64,000 nucleotides of DNA from Gemmatimonadota bacterium (GTDB taxonomy: Bacteria > Gemmatimonadota > Gemmatimonadetes > Gemmatimonadales > Gemmatimonadaceae), in NCBI GenBank assembly GCA_016874035.1, contig VGVM01000004.1:32377-96376 (forward strand), written 5' to 3'. Of the stretch, positions 26,862 through 34,570 are shown piece after piece. The position numbers were made by a program, and so were the translations under genes. The number at the start of each line of letters is the position of its first letter. Position 1 is the first letter of the stretch. The notes beneath the pieces are model-generated. The model was not told the DNA's origin and did no database searches. It saw only the letters and a list, made by a program, of their open reading frames with translations.

Positions 26862-27805
26862 TCGAAGTTGATGCGCTCGAGCTCGAACACGTGCGGCACG
26901 TCACGCACGTGAGTCCAGATCACGCCGACGTACTCGCCCAGGATACCGATGAAGAAGAGTTGGATCGATGTCAGGAAGAAGAACCCGACGAGCACGGGCG
27001 CCACGCCCAGCGAGAACTGGTCCCAGAAGAGGAGCTTGGCGACGAGGTAGCCCGCGCCGACGATCACCGACAGGACGGCCATCGCGAAGCCCAGCATGGT
27101 CGCCGCGCGCAAGGGCACCTTGCTGTGACTGGTGATCCCGAGGAATGCCTGGTCGTAGAGCGAGTAGAAGTTCTGCGACGTGATGCCGCGCTTGCGCGCC
27201 GGCTGATGGTACGGCACCAAGGTCGGCTCGAACCCGATCTCCGAAAGGAGTCCGCGGAAGAACGGGTACGGGTCCCTGATGCGCCGCAGTGCCTCGATCA
27301 CCGCCTGGTCGTACATGCCGAAGCCGGTGCTCTGCACGACCGGCGGGGCGTCCGCAATCCGGCCGAGCAACCGGTAATACCAGCCGCGAATCGCGTAGAA
27401 GAATGATCGCTCGTCCGACGAGGTCTTCACGCCCAGGACGATCTTCGCCCCCTGCTCCCAGCGCGCGATGAACTCGTGCAGCAGTTCAGGCGGATCCTGG
27501 AAGTCGCAGGCCAGCGCGAGGACCGCGACCCCGCGCGGCTGCAGGATGACATGAATGCCGGACCGCACTGCCCCGAAGTTCCGCGCGTTGAAGATCGCCT
27601 TCACCCGCTTGTCCGATGCGCAGATCTCGCGCAGGATGCGCCGCGTCCCGTCCCGCGACGCGTTGTCAATGAAGATGTGCTCGTAGCGGTACCGCGGGTG
27701 CGCGGCCATCACGTCGCGTACCGCCTCGTAGAGCCCGCGGACGTTTTCCTCCTCGTTGTAGCAGGAGGTCACCACGGAAAGCAGCGGCTTGCTCGTGTCG
27801 GTCAC
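26858..27805 (-). CDS. GT2 glycosyltransferase with C-terminal membrane helices (GtrB/DPM1-like)
   Basis: A 315-residue family 2 glycosyltransferase. The N-terminal catalytic domain (1-220) has SVVTSCYNEEENV, FIDNASRDGT and ALACDFQDPPELL; the Asp-x-Asp-like QDPP is typical of GtrB-type polyprenyl-phosphate transferases. Two membrane helices (about 230-255 and 265-300) anchor it. It probably loads a sugar on undecaprenyl phosphate or adds a sugar to the lipid-linked glycan. It overlaps the flippase-like gene and sits 27 bp after the HAD phosphatase. Confidence 0.9.
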   Translation of the reverse strand: MTDTSKPLLSVVTSCYNEEENVRGLYEAVRDVMAAHPRYRYEHIFIDNASRDGTRRILREICASDKRVKAIFNARNFGAVRSGIHVILQPRGVAVLALACDFQDPPELLHEFIARWEQGAKIVLGVKTSSDERSFFYAIRGWYYRLLGRIADAPPVVQSTGFGMYDQAVIEALRRIRDPYPFFRGLLSEIGFEPTLVPYHQPARKRGITSQNFYSLYDQAFLGITSHSKVPLRAATMLGFAMAVLSVIVGAGYLVAKLLFWDQFSLGVAPVLVGFFFLTSIQLFFIGILGEYVGVIWTHVRDVPHVFELERINFE

Positions 27806-27832
27806 GTGGTGAAGATGCGCGCCAGCACGCCG

Positions 27833-28486
27833 TCAGTCGAGGGACCCGAGCACGCCGGGCAGGTCGGCCAGGCGATCGAGCACTGCCGCCGGTGCGACAC
27901 CGGCGACGTCCAGGGGAGCCCCGTACCCGTAGGTCACGGCAATAAACCGCACCTTGTTCGCCTGCGCCGCATCGGCATCGTCCGCCGAGTCACCCACCAG
28001 CACGGTCGTGGCTGGCGCGATGCCGTGCTCCCGGAGCACCCGCGCCACGACATCGCGCTTGCGAGCCGTCCGGTCCGGCATCATGTCGAGCGAATACAGG
28101 GCTGCAAACCGTGATGCGATACCCAGCCGGTCCACGAGCAGGCGCGTCGGCACCAATCGCTTGTTCGTCACGATGAACAGCCGACGCTCCGCCGTGGCCA
28201 ACGCACTGAGCACCGACGCGAGCCCGGGGTATGGATCGGCATCCAGCACTCCGTCCGCGTCGTAGGTACGCCGGAACGCGGCGGCCAGCGGCTCGAGTCG
28301 TTCCAGGTCCTCGATGCCCGTCAGCCGGGTGAGCGTAAGCCGAAGCGGAGGCCCAATCACGCGCTGGTCGATCGGCTCAATCGGCGTGACGCCAGCCTCC
28401 GCAAGGACCTTCCGAAACCCCGCAAGGATCCCCGGGGCACTGTGCACCAACGTACCGTCGAGGTCGAAGAGGACGGTCGAAATCAT
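27833..28486 (-). CDS. HAD-family hydrolase (phosphoglycolate phosphatase-like)
   Basis: A 217-residue HAD phosphatase. Motif I is LFDLDGTLVHSA, motif II is IVTNK, the Lys motif is in RKRDVV, and motif IV is VLVGDSADDADAA, so all catalytic residues are present. The small helical cap lies at about 15-80. Inside a glycan cluster it more probably dephosphorylates a sugar-phosphate intermediate (for example the phosphate released or retained by a NeuB-type reaction) than phosphoglycolate; this is inference from context. Confidence 0.88.
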   Translation of the reverse strand: MISTVLFDLDGTLVHSAPGILAGFRKVLAEAGVTPIEPIDQRVIGPPLRLTLTRLTGIEDLERLEPLAAAFRRTYDADGVLDADPYPGLASVLSALATAERRLFIVTNKRLVPTRLLVDRLGIASRFAALYSLDMMPDRTARKRDVVARVLREHGIAPATTVLVGDSADDADAAQANKVRFIAVTYGYGAPLDVAGVAPAAVLDRLADLPGVLGSLD

Positions 28487-28513
28487 AAGGCCGGTCCGAC
28501 GGATAGCCGGGCG

Positions 28514-29704
28514 TCAGACATCGTAGAGCAGGATGAGTTCATTGGTGCAGCGCAGTGTATTCCTGATCTGCAGCGCGATTTCGTGCTGAAACACGCGCGA
28601 ACTGACCAGCACGGGCTCGCGCCGACCGGCCAGCGCTTCCGGCGCCAGGATCGGGCGGCCGTGCAACTGCTTGCCATGATAGCGCGCGTTGCTCTCGATG
28701 AAGCCCGCGATGTTCGCGTCGGCCAGCCGGCTGGTGGCCAGCAAACGGGTCGTGTGCGTTCCGACCCCCCACACCAGGATCGGCTCGCCGCGCAACACGA
28801 TCGCCTCGATCCGCTCGCGCAGGCGCGCGTCCTCGGCACGACAGCTTTCGATGTACCGCACGAGGCCGCGCTCGGTGTCCGCGTCGTACACCAGCCCGCC
28901 AACATCCGTGGCGTCGTCCATGCGATACGCCGCCGACACATTCGACATCACGGTCTTCCAGCTCTGTTCCCGGTGATTCTGCTGCGAAAACACCCGGGTG
29001 AAGCCGTGCACACGCATCAGGTTGTCGAGCGACAGCGGCGCGAAGAAGTTGATGTGCTCCGTGCTGAAATCCTGATACGGCGCATTGCTCCAGTCGGCAA
29101 ACGCAGTCGCATCCGGTACTTCCACGTACAGGAGGCCCCCGGGGTTCAGGATGCGCCTGAGGTGGGCGAACGACTCCCCAAGGTCGCGAAGGTGCTCCAG
29201 GACGCCCACCAGGATGACGAGATCATAGCGCTCCGGACGACGGCCGAGTTCTTCCAGCGTCAACGTGTGTACACGGATGTCGTACAGCCGCGCGGCGGCG
29301 GCCGCACACGCTGGGGAGGGATCGGCGCCTTCAACGTTCGGAAATCCGCGTTCCCGCAGGTTGGCGAGCAAGCGACCGGTGGCGCAGCCAACGTCGAGGA
29401 TCCGGGCTCCGGTGTCCGGCACCACGGGTGCGATGATGTCGGCGATCACGGCCATGCGCCGTGTATCGAACTCGGACTCGGCCCCGTCGCGCTGATGGTA
29501 CTCGTACTTGGACATCGCGCGATAGTACGCGTCGAATTCGGCCTGCTCCGGGATGCCATCGGCGTAGCCGCCGCCGCATCGGCCGCAGACGACAACCTCA
29601 TAGCCGGTCACCGGCGTCGCGGATTCCACGGCGGCAAACTGTTGCGTAAACAACACGCGCCGTTCGGCGCTGCCGCAGATCGGACAGCCACGGGCTCGGG
29701 TCAT
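28514..29704 (-). CDS. Class I SAM methyltransferase with N-terminal zinc-ribbon and C-terminal domain
   Basis: A 396-residue sugar C-methyltransferase-like protein. Residues 1-50 hold a zinc-type CPICGS ... CGRCGG pair. Residues about 85-200 form the SAM-binding domain (ARILDVGCATGRLLANL, VGVLEHLRDLGES). The C-terminal third (PILVWGVGTHTTRLL) is the Rossmann-like domain seen in the C-methyltransferase family that includes TylC3-like enzymes. It may methylate a keto-sugar nucleotide. ATG at 29704 overlaps the FkbM gene by 4 bp. Confidence 0.85.
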   Translation of the reverse strand: MTRARGCPICGSAERRVLFTQQFAAVESATPVTGYEVVVCGRCGGGYADGIPEQAEFDAYYRAMSKYEYHQRDGAESEFDTRRMAVIADIIAPVVPDTGARILDVGCATGRLLANLRERGFPNVEGADPSPACAAAAARLYDIRVHTLTLEELGRRPERYDLVILVGVLEHLRDLGESFAHLRRILNPGGLLYVEVPDATAFADWSNAPYQDFSTEHINFFAPLSLDNLMRVHGFTRVFSQQNHREQSWKTVMSNVSAAYRMDDATDVGGLVYDADTERGLVRYIESCRAEDARLRERIEAIVLRGEPILVWGVGTHTTRLLATSRLADANIAGFIESNARYHGKQLHGRPILAPEALAGRREPVLVSSRVFQHEIALQIRNTLRCTNELILLYDV

Positions 29705-30903
29705 GTGCCGCGCCCGATCAGTCGCGCCCGTGGGATCGCGTAGCAGACGAGGTCCCATCCCTCCTCGTTGTGCGGCCGGAGGAAGAACGCGTAGTCAGCC
29801 CGCCACTCGCGAAGCATCAACGGGATACGCCACAGGTGGTCCTGCTGGTGATACACGCACACGGCAAGCACCGGGCCGTGACGCTCGATGGCGCCCCGGG
29901 CGCCCAGCAGCGCGTCCGGCTCGGCGCCTTCGATATCAAGCTTGATGAACGTCGGCACCGCGTTGCCTATCACGGCATCGAGCCGGTCGGCGGGAACCGT
30001 GATTCGCCCAGCGCCCGGAGCCGTCGACGTGGCGGACGCGGCCGTACCCATCGCGTCGAGATGCAGCGTTCCAGCACTCGAGGCCAACGCGAGTTGCCGG
30101 CAGCTGATCTTGCCGCGTATGGCGGGAGCAAGCGCGGCAACGGTGGCTTGCAGGCGCTCAAAGTTTCCTGGGTCGGGTTCGAGCGCGATGATGTGCGCAA
30201 ATGCATCGGCATGACGGCGCACGATCTCGCGAATGCTGTCGCCGTCGTACGCCCCGCCATCCACAACCCATTCATCATTGCGCCACGCGTACAGGTCTTC
30301 CGGGAAGTACTGCGCGTGACCGACCGGATGCGAAAGTCCGTCAAAGTCGGCGTTCAGGCGAAACCGGACCTGCGCGACGTACTCGGCGCGTGACGCATCG
30401 TCCTCCCAGAGCGCCAGCGCGCGCCGAACGTCATCCTTCTGTTCGAGCACATGCTGCGGCTCGTCTTGGAGGTAGTACGGCAGGAACTCCTTTGGATGCG
30501 CCCAGTAGAGCAGCGGAAACGGCACGATGACGTCGCAGCCAAGCGCGGCGAGCTGTGCACGCGTATGCGCTTGGCGATGCGGGCTGCCCGCCCCCCAGAT
30601 CGTGATCACGAACGCGGCGCTTTGGCCGTACCGCTCGGCCGCGGCTGCGGGCGAAAGCACGTCGAGGCCGTCGATTGCCGTTCCATGCCTCGCGATCCCG
30701 TTGTCCGCGAACGCCAAGGCATCGAGTCCAGCAGCACGCAACCCACTCAGCGTGCGCCTTCCGAGACCACCGGCGCCCATGAGCACGATCGGCCGTCCGC
30801 GCGACGCCTCCTCAAACGCACGCCGCGCCTCCGATCGCCGTTCCGCCGGCGTTGGCGCGAGCAGTGCGGCGAGTTGGTCGTCGAGCCCCCCGGCGCCTAC
30901 CAC
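29701..30903 (-). CDS. FkbM-family methyltransferase with N-terminal Rossmann-like domain
   Basis: About 400 residues. Residues 1-150 contain a nucleotide-binding-like loop (IVLMGAGGLGRRTLSGL) and a second strand with VITIWGAG. Residues about 190-395 are the FkbM methyltransferase: WVVDGGAYDGDS (SAM loop), IIALEPDPGNFERL and FIKLDIEGAEPDALLGA. FkbM proteins O-methylate sugars and polyketides; here the acceptor is probably a glycan sugar. The start is GTG at 30903, overlapping the SDR stop; GTG at 30909 is also possible. The frame extends farther upstream but only as a shadow of the SDR gene. Confidence 0.85.
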   Translation of the reverse strand: MVGAGGLDDQLAALLAPTPAERRSEARRAFEEASRGRPIVLMGAGGLGRRTLSGLRAAGLDALAFADNGIARHGTAIDGLDVLSPAAAAERYGQSAAFVITIWGAGSPHRQAHTRAQLAALGCDVIVPFPLLYWAHPKEFLPYYLQDEPQHVLEQKDDVRRALALWEDDASRAEYVAQVRFRLNADFDGLSHPVGHAQYFPEDLYAWRNDEWVVDGGAYDGDSIREIVRRHADAFAHIIALEPDPGNFERLQATVAALAPAIRGKISCRQLALASSAGTLHLDAMGTAASATSTAPGAGRITVPADRLDAVIGNAVPTFIKLDIEGAEPDALLGARGAIERHGPVLAVCVYHQQDHLWRIPLMLREWRADYAFFLRPHNEEGWDLVCYAIPRARLIGRGT

Positions 30904-31733
30904 GCGCACTTGCCGCCGTCGACCACGAGGTTCGCACCCGTCACGAACGATGACGCCGACGAACACAGGTACACGAGCGCGCCCTGGAACTCGTGCGGCT
31001 GTCCCATCCGCCCCATCGGCACTCGCGCCGCTGCACGCGCCACGAACTCGCTCGGCTGGCCGTTTTGCACACCGCCAACCGTGATGGTGTTCGCCCGGAC
31101 ACCGGACGACGCCCAGTACGTCGCCAGGTACAGCGTCAGTCCGTGCAGCCCCGCCTTCACTGGCGTGTAGCTGACCGGCTTTACCGGCTGCGCTTCGGGC
31201 GGCAGGCCTTCGGTGTGGTAGAGCCGCTGGTCCGGGGCGATGACGCCGTACTCGCTGGAGATGTTGACGATCGATCCGCCCCCGCCGCGCGCCATCGCGG
31301 CACCGAAGTGCTTGGCGCACAGGAACGCGCCGGTGAGACCGACCGCGATATCGGCGTTCCACTGCGCGAGCGGGAATTGCTCGAGCCGCGTGAAACCGGC
31401 GGCATCGCCTTCCACCTTCGGATTGTTCGCTGCGTTGTTGACGAGGATGTCCACGCGACCGAATCGCTGGAGCACCGTCGCGAGGAGCGTTTCCACCGAG
31501 CGCTCATCCGTGACGTCGAGCTGCGCTGCCATGGCCGCGACACCGAATCGCGACGTCAGGTCGTCGGCAACACGCCGCGCCTCATCCACCCGAAGGTCAG
31601 CGATGATCGGGATTCCGCCGGCCGCAGCGATCGCCTCCGCATGTCGCGGACCGAGCAGGCCTGCGCCGCCGCTGATGACCGCGACGCGGCCGGCCAGCGA
31701 GAAGTCGGCACCCGGAGCGTGGTGATCACTCAT
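30897..31733 (-). CDS. SDR oxidoreductase, PtmA-like
   Basis: A 278-residue classical short-chain dehydrogenase. The NAD(P) loop is VISGGAGLLGPRHAEA, NNAANNP is the structural Asn motif, and the active site is Ser in NISSEYGV with Tyr and Lys in SYTPVKAG. The segments VIAPDQRLY, YLATYWA and the ending VVDGGKCAW resemble PtmA, an SDR found with legionaminic acid genes in Campylobacter. Its pairing with the Gfo/Idh gene just upstream (11 bp) strengthens that comparison. The substrate in this cluster is unknown. Confidence 0.85.
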   Translation of the reverse strand: MSDHHAPGADFSLAGRVAVISGGAGLLGPRHAEAIAAAGGIPIIADLRVDEARRVADDLTSRFGVAAMAAQLDVTDERSVETLLATVLQRFGRVDILVNNAANNPKVEGDAAGFTRLEQFPLAQWNADIAVGLTGAFLCAKHFGAAMARGGGGSIVNISSEYGVIAPDQRLYHTEGLPPEAQPVKPVSYTPVKAGLHGLTLYLATYWASSGVRANTITVGGVQNGQPSEFVARAAARVPMGRMGQPHEFQGALVYLCSSASSFVTGANLVVDGGKCAW

Positions 31734-31743
31734 GGTTCAGTCC

Positions 31744-32757
31744 TCACGAAAGCGATACGGAACGCCCGCTGGCCAGCGAGGCCTTCACCGCGAGCGCTAC
31801 ATCGAGCACGGCGATGCCATCCGCCAACGGCACGCGCGGCAGCCCGCCGCGAGCGATACAGCTAAGGAAATCTGCCACCTCGGCGCGGAACATTTCATTG
31901 CGCGAATAGCCATCGAGCGAGATTCCCCGGTCGGCGTCGGGTTCAACCTCGAGCCGTCCGGCAAGCAGGTCGGCCGTCGCCCGGCCGTTCTCACCGTCCA
32001 CCGTGATGGACCGCTGCGGCGGCTTGGCCGCGAACGTCTGTGATACCCGGACCGGTCCAGCGCTCGTCGCCAGCTTAGCGTCCACCGTGTCTTCGACGTC
32101 AAGGTCGAGCGTGCTCAACCACCCGCCGGTGGCGTTCACGGATCGCACGCCTCCGAACAGCCACCAAGCGAGGTCGTAGTCGTGGATCTGCGTGAGGACC
32201 ACGCCGCCGCCCAGATCGGCGCGGGCTGCGTATGAGGTCCGGTAGTCTTCGTACGGATGCCAATCGGGGAGGTACTCGGTGTAGCGGATCTCCGCGGCGC
32301 GCACGGGTCCGAGAACTCCTGACTGCAGGAGCTCGTGGAGCCGTACGACGCAAGGATGAAACCGCCATTGGCAACCCACGGCCGCGACCAGCTGCCGATC
32401 GGCCACTAGCGCCGCGAGGCGATCCAGCCCGTCGCGAGTATTCGACACCGGCTTTTCGATGAACAGGTGACATCCGGACGCGGCGGCGGCGAGCGCGACT
32501 TCCATATGCAAGGCGGACGGCGTGCAGATGAACACCGCCGCGGGGTTCGCGCCGAGTGCGGACTCAATTGTCGAGTGGACGGTCACGCCAAGCTCGGATT
32601 CGACGTCCCGCCCGGTGTCCTGCGCGAGGGAATCGGTAATGACGTGCCTGAGCCGGCGGCTGCGCAATGCGTGCAGCTCCACCGCGGGATCGAGCGTCTT
32701 CAGGTTTCGCGCGTGCCGCTGCCCAACCGCACCGAGGCCGGCGATCAGGATGCGCAT
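31744..32757 (-). CDS. Gfo/Idh/MocA-family oxidoreductase
   Basis: A 337-residue NAD(P)-dependent sugar oxidoreductase. The N-terminal Rossmann motif is RILIAGLGAVGQRHARNL, the conserved Glu-Lys-Pro is in FIEKPVSNT, and the catalytic region contains GGGVVLTQIHDYDLAWWLFG. A segment EYLPDWHPYEDYR is typical of members next to NeuB-type genes. It probably oxidises or reduces a sugar or sugar nucleotide made by this cluster, together with the adjacent PtmA-like SDR. It starts one base before the ThDP gene ends. Confidence 0.87.
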   Translation of the reverse strand: MRILIAGLGAVGQRHARNLKTLDPAVELHALRSRRLRHVITDSLAQDTGRDVESELGVTVHSTIESALGANPAAVFICTPSALHMEVALAAAASGCHLFIEKPVSNTRDGLDRLAALVADRQLVAAVGCQWRFHPCVVRLHELLQSGVLGPVRAAEIRYTEYLPDWHPYEDYRTSYAARADLGGGVVLTQIHDYDLAWWLFGGVRSVNATGGWLSTLDLDVEDTVDAKLATSAGPVRVSQTFAAKPPQRSITVDGENGRATADLLAGRLEVEPDADRGISLDGYSRNEMFRAEVADFLSCIARGGLPRVPLADGIAVLDVALAVKASLASGRSVSLS

Positions 32758-32758
32758 G

Positions 32759-34570
32759 TCATTCCGGCAGCGGCGGAACGATCATGTTCTCCCGGAACTC
32801 GTCGCGCGGGAGGAACGGCCAGAGATCCTCGAGCGGCCGGGAGACCATCGAACCGTCAGGTCGTCGCATGGACGCGAGGCTCGGTGCGCGCGGCTCCTCG
32901 CGCGGCGTCATGACCTCGATCACCATCGGTCCGAGTGCGTCGAGCAGTGCACGCACCTGCGCGACCAGGTCACGGTCGCTGTCGAGGCGAGCATACGGCA
33001 GTCCATACGCGCGCACCACGCCTTCCAGTGCGGGCAAGGTGACTCCACTCGACGCATCCGCGCCTGCAAGGCGCCCGAAGTAGCGCGACTGCGACGTGCG
33101 GATCGAGGCATACCCGTCGTTGTTCAGTACGAAGGTCTTGACCGGCAGGTTCAGCCGACGAATGACCTCGAGTTCCTGGATGTTGAGCTGATATCCGCCA
33201 TCGCCATCCACGCCGATGACCCGCCGCCGACCATGCGCAAGACAGGCGCCGATCGTCGCGGGGATCCCGTTGCCCATCGCACCAAGCGCGGTGGTGAGGA
33301 AGATGCGCTGTCCCTCGCGCAGCGTGACCGCGAGGCAGAAGATCTCGATCCCCGCGCCGCTGCTCCCGGACACGATCACGTCGTCTGGTGCGCTCGCCGC
33401 CGCGATCGCCTCGGCCAGGACGTACGTGCTGACCTGGGACCCGAGGTTCCGATATTCCGGTTGAACCACCGGATACCGGGTCCGCCAGGCTTGGCAGCGC
33501 GCGTGCCACGGCTCGCGCGCCTGCGGCACGATGTCCGCGCGGGCGCCGCGCATGGCGCGGATGAAATCGCCGGCATCAGCACAGAGTGTCAGGTCAACGG
33601 TGTCCCCGAGTTTGCGCAGCTCGGTCGGATCGATGTCCACCATCACCTTTCGCGCGCCCCGGGCAAAGTGCTTCGGCGCGTAGCCGGTGACTACCAGGTC
33701 GAGCCGCGCGCCGATCGCGAGCACAAAGTCACTGTTCTGCAGCGCAAAGTTTGCCCCGCGGGGCGCTACGGGCCCCGGCCGCCCGATCATCAGCGGATGA
33801 TCATCTGGAACGAGATCGTGCGCGGGCCATGTGGTGAGGACCGGGATGCCAAGTTCCGTGACCAGGCCCCGCAGGTCCTCTTTCGCGTGCCCAAGGCGGA
33901 CGCCGTTTCCGACGAGAATGACTGGACGCTCGGCCGCATTGAGCAGCGCGATCGTGTCGCGCGCCGCGCGCGTGATCTCGGCCGGAAGCGCCACGCCCGG
34001 CACGGCGGGCGCCGGCGCGCAAAATCCGCGGAGCGTCGCCGGATCAACCTCGGCACCTTGCACGTCGAGCGGAAGGTCGAGCCAGACCGGCCCAGGGCGT
34101 CCCGAATTCGCCAGGTGGATTGCCTTCTCGAGATGGAATCGGATCTCGGCGGGATCCGTCACCGTCACGGCATACTTGGTGATCGGCGCGGCCATCGCCA
34201 CGATATCCAACTCCTGCACGCCCATCTGGCGAACGCCGGTCTCGCCCTTCAGGTCGGCACGCTTCACTTGTCCTGACAGCACGAGCATGGGCGTGGAATC
34301 GAGCCAGGCGCCCGCGACGCCAGTGAGGGCGTTGGTCCCTCCCGGCCCACTCGTGACCAGGCATACGCCAAGCGCATTCGCGACCTTGGCGTACGATTCG
34401 GCAGCCATCGCGGCCGCCTGTTCATGCAGCGTGCACACGTACTCGATCTTGGCGTTCGCGCCCAATGAGTCATTGAGGTGCATCGCACCGCCACCCGTGA
34501 CCTCGAACACGTGGCGCACGCCGGCGTCGGCGAGAAAGCGAAAGACAAAGTCCGAGACCTTCATTGTCAT
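32759..34570 (-). CDS. ThDP-dependent enzyme, acetolactate synthase-like
   Basis: A 603-residue thiamine diphosphate enzyme. The catalytic Glu is in CTLHEQAAAMAAES, the central domain has VILVGNGVRLG, and the ThDP/Mg motif runs from GVDGDGGYQLN to FVLNNDGYAS. Housekeeping acetolactate synthase seems unlikely inside a glycan operon. Candidates are a YerE-like enzyme, which in Yersinia adds a two-carbon unit from pyruvate to CDP-3,6-dideoxy-4-keto-glucose, or another carboligase. The start overlaps the NeuB-fusion stop by 4 bp. Confidence 0.87.
   Translation of the reverse strand: MTMKVSDFVFRFLADAGVRHVFEVTGGGAMHLNDSLGANAKIEYVCTLHEQAAAMAAESYAKVANALGVCLVTSGPGGTNALTGVAGAWLDSTPMLVLSGQVKRADLKGETGVRQMGVQELDIVAMAAPITKYAVTVTDPAEIRFHLEKAIHLANSGRPGPVWLDLPLDVQGAEVDPATLRGFCAPAPAVPGVALPAEITRAARDTIALLNAAERPVILVGNGVRLGHAKEDLRGLVTELGIPVLTTWPAHDLVPDDHPLMIGRPGPVAPRGANFALQNSDFVLAIGARLDLVVTGYAPKHFARGARKVMVDIDPTELRKLGDTVDLTLCADAGDFIRAMRGARADIVPQAREPWHARCQAWRTRYPVVQPEYRNLGSQVSTYVLAEAIAAASAPDDVIVSGSSGAGIEIFCLAVTLREGQRIFLTTALGAMGNGIPATIGACLAHGRRRVIGVDGDGGYQLNIQELEVIRRLNLPVKTFVLNNDGYASIRTSQSRYFGRLAGADASSGVTLPALEGVVRAYGLPYARLDSDRDLVAQVRALLDALGPMVIEVMTPREEPRAPSLASMRRPDGSMVSRPLEDLWPFLPRDEFRENMIVPPLPE

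Noticed and set aside
32522..34276. Open frame of 584 codons on the plus strand
   Set aside because: It lies opposite the ThDP and Gfo/Idh genes, whose catalytic motifs are intact on the minus strand.
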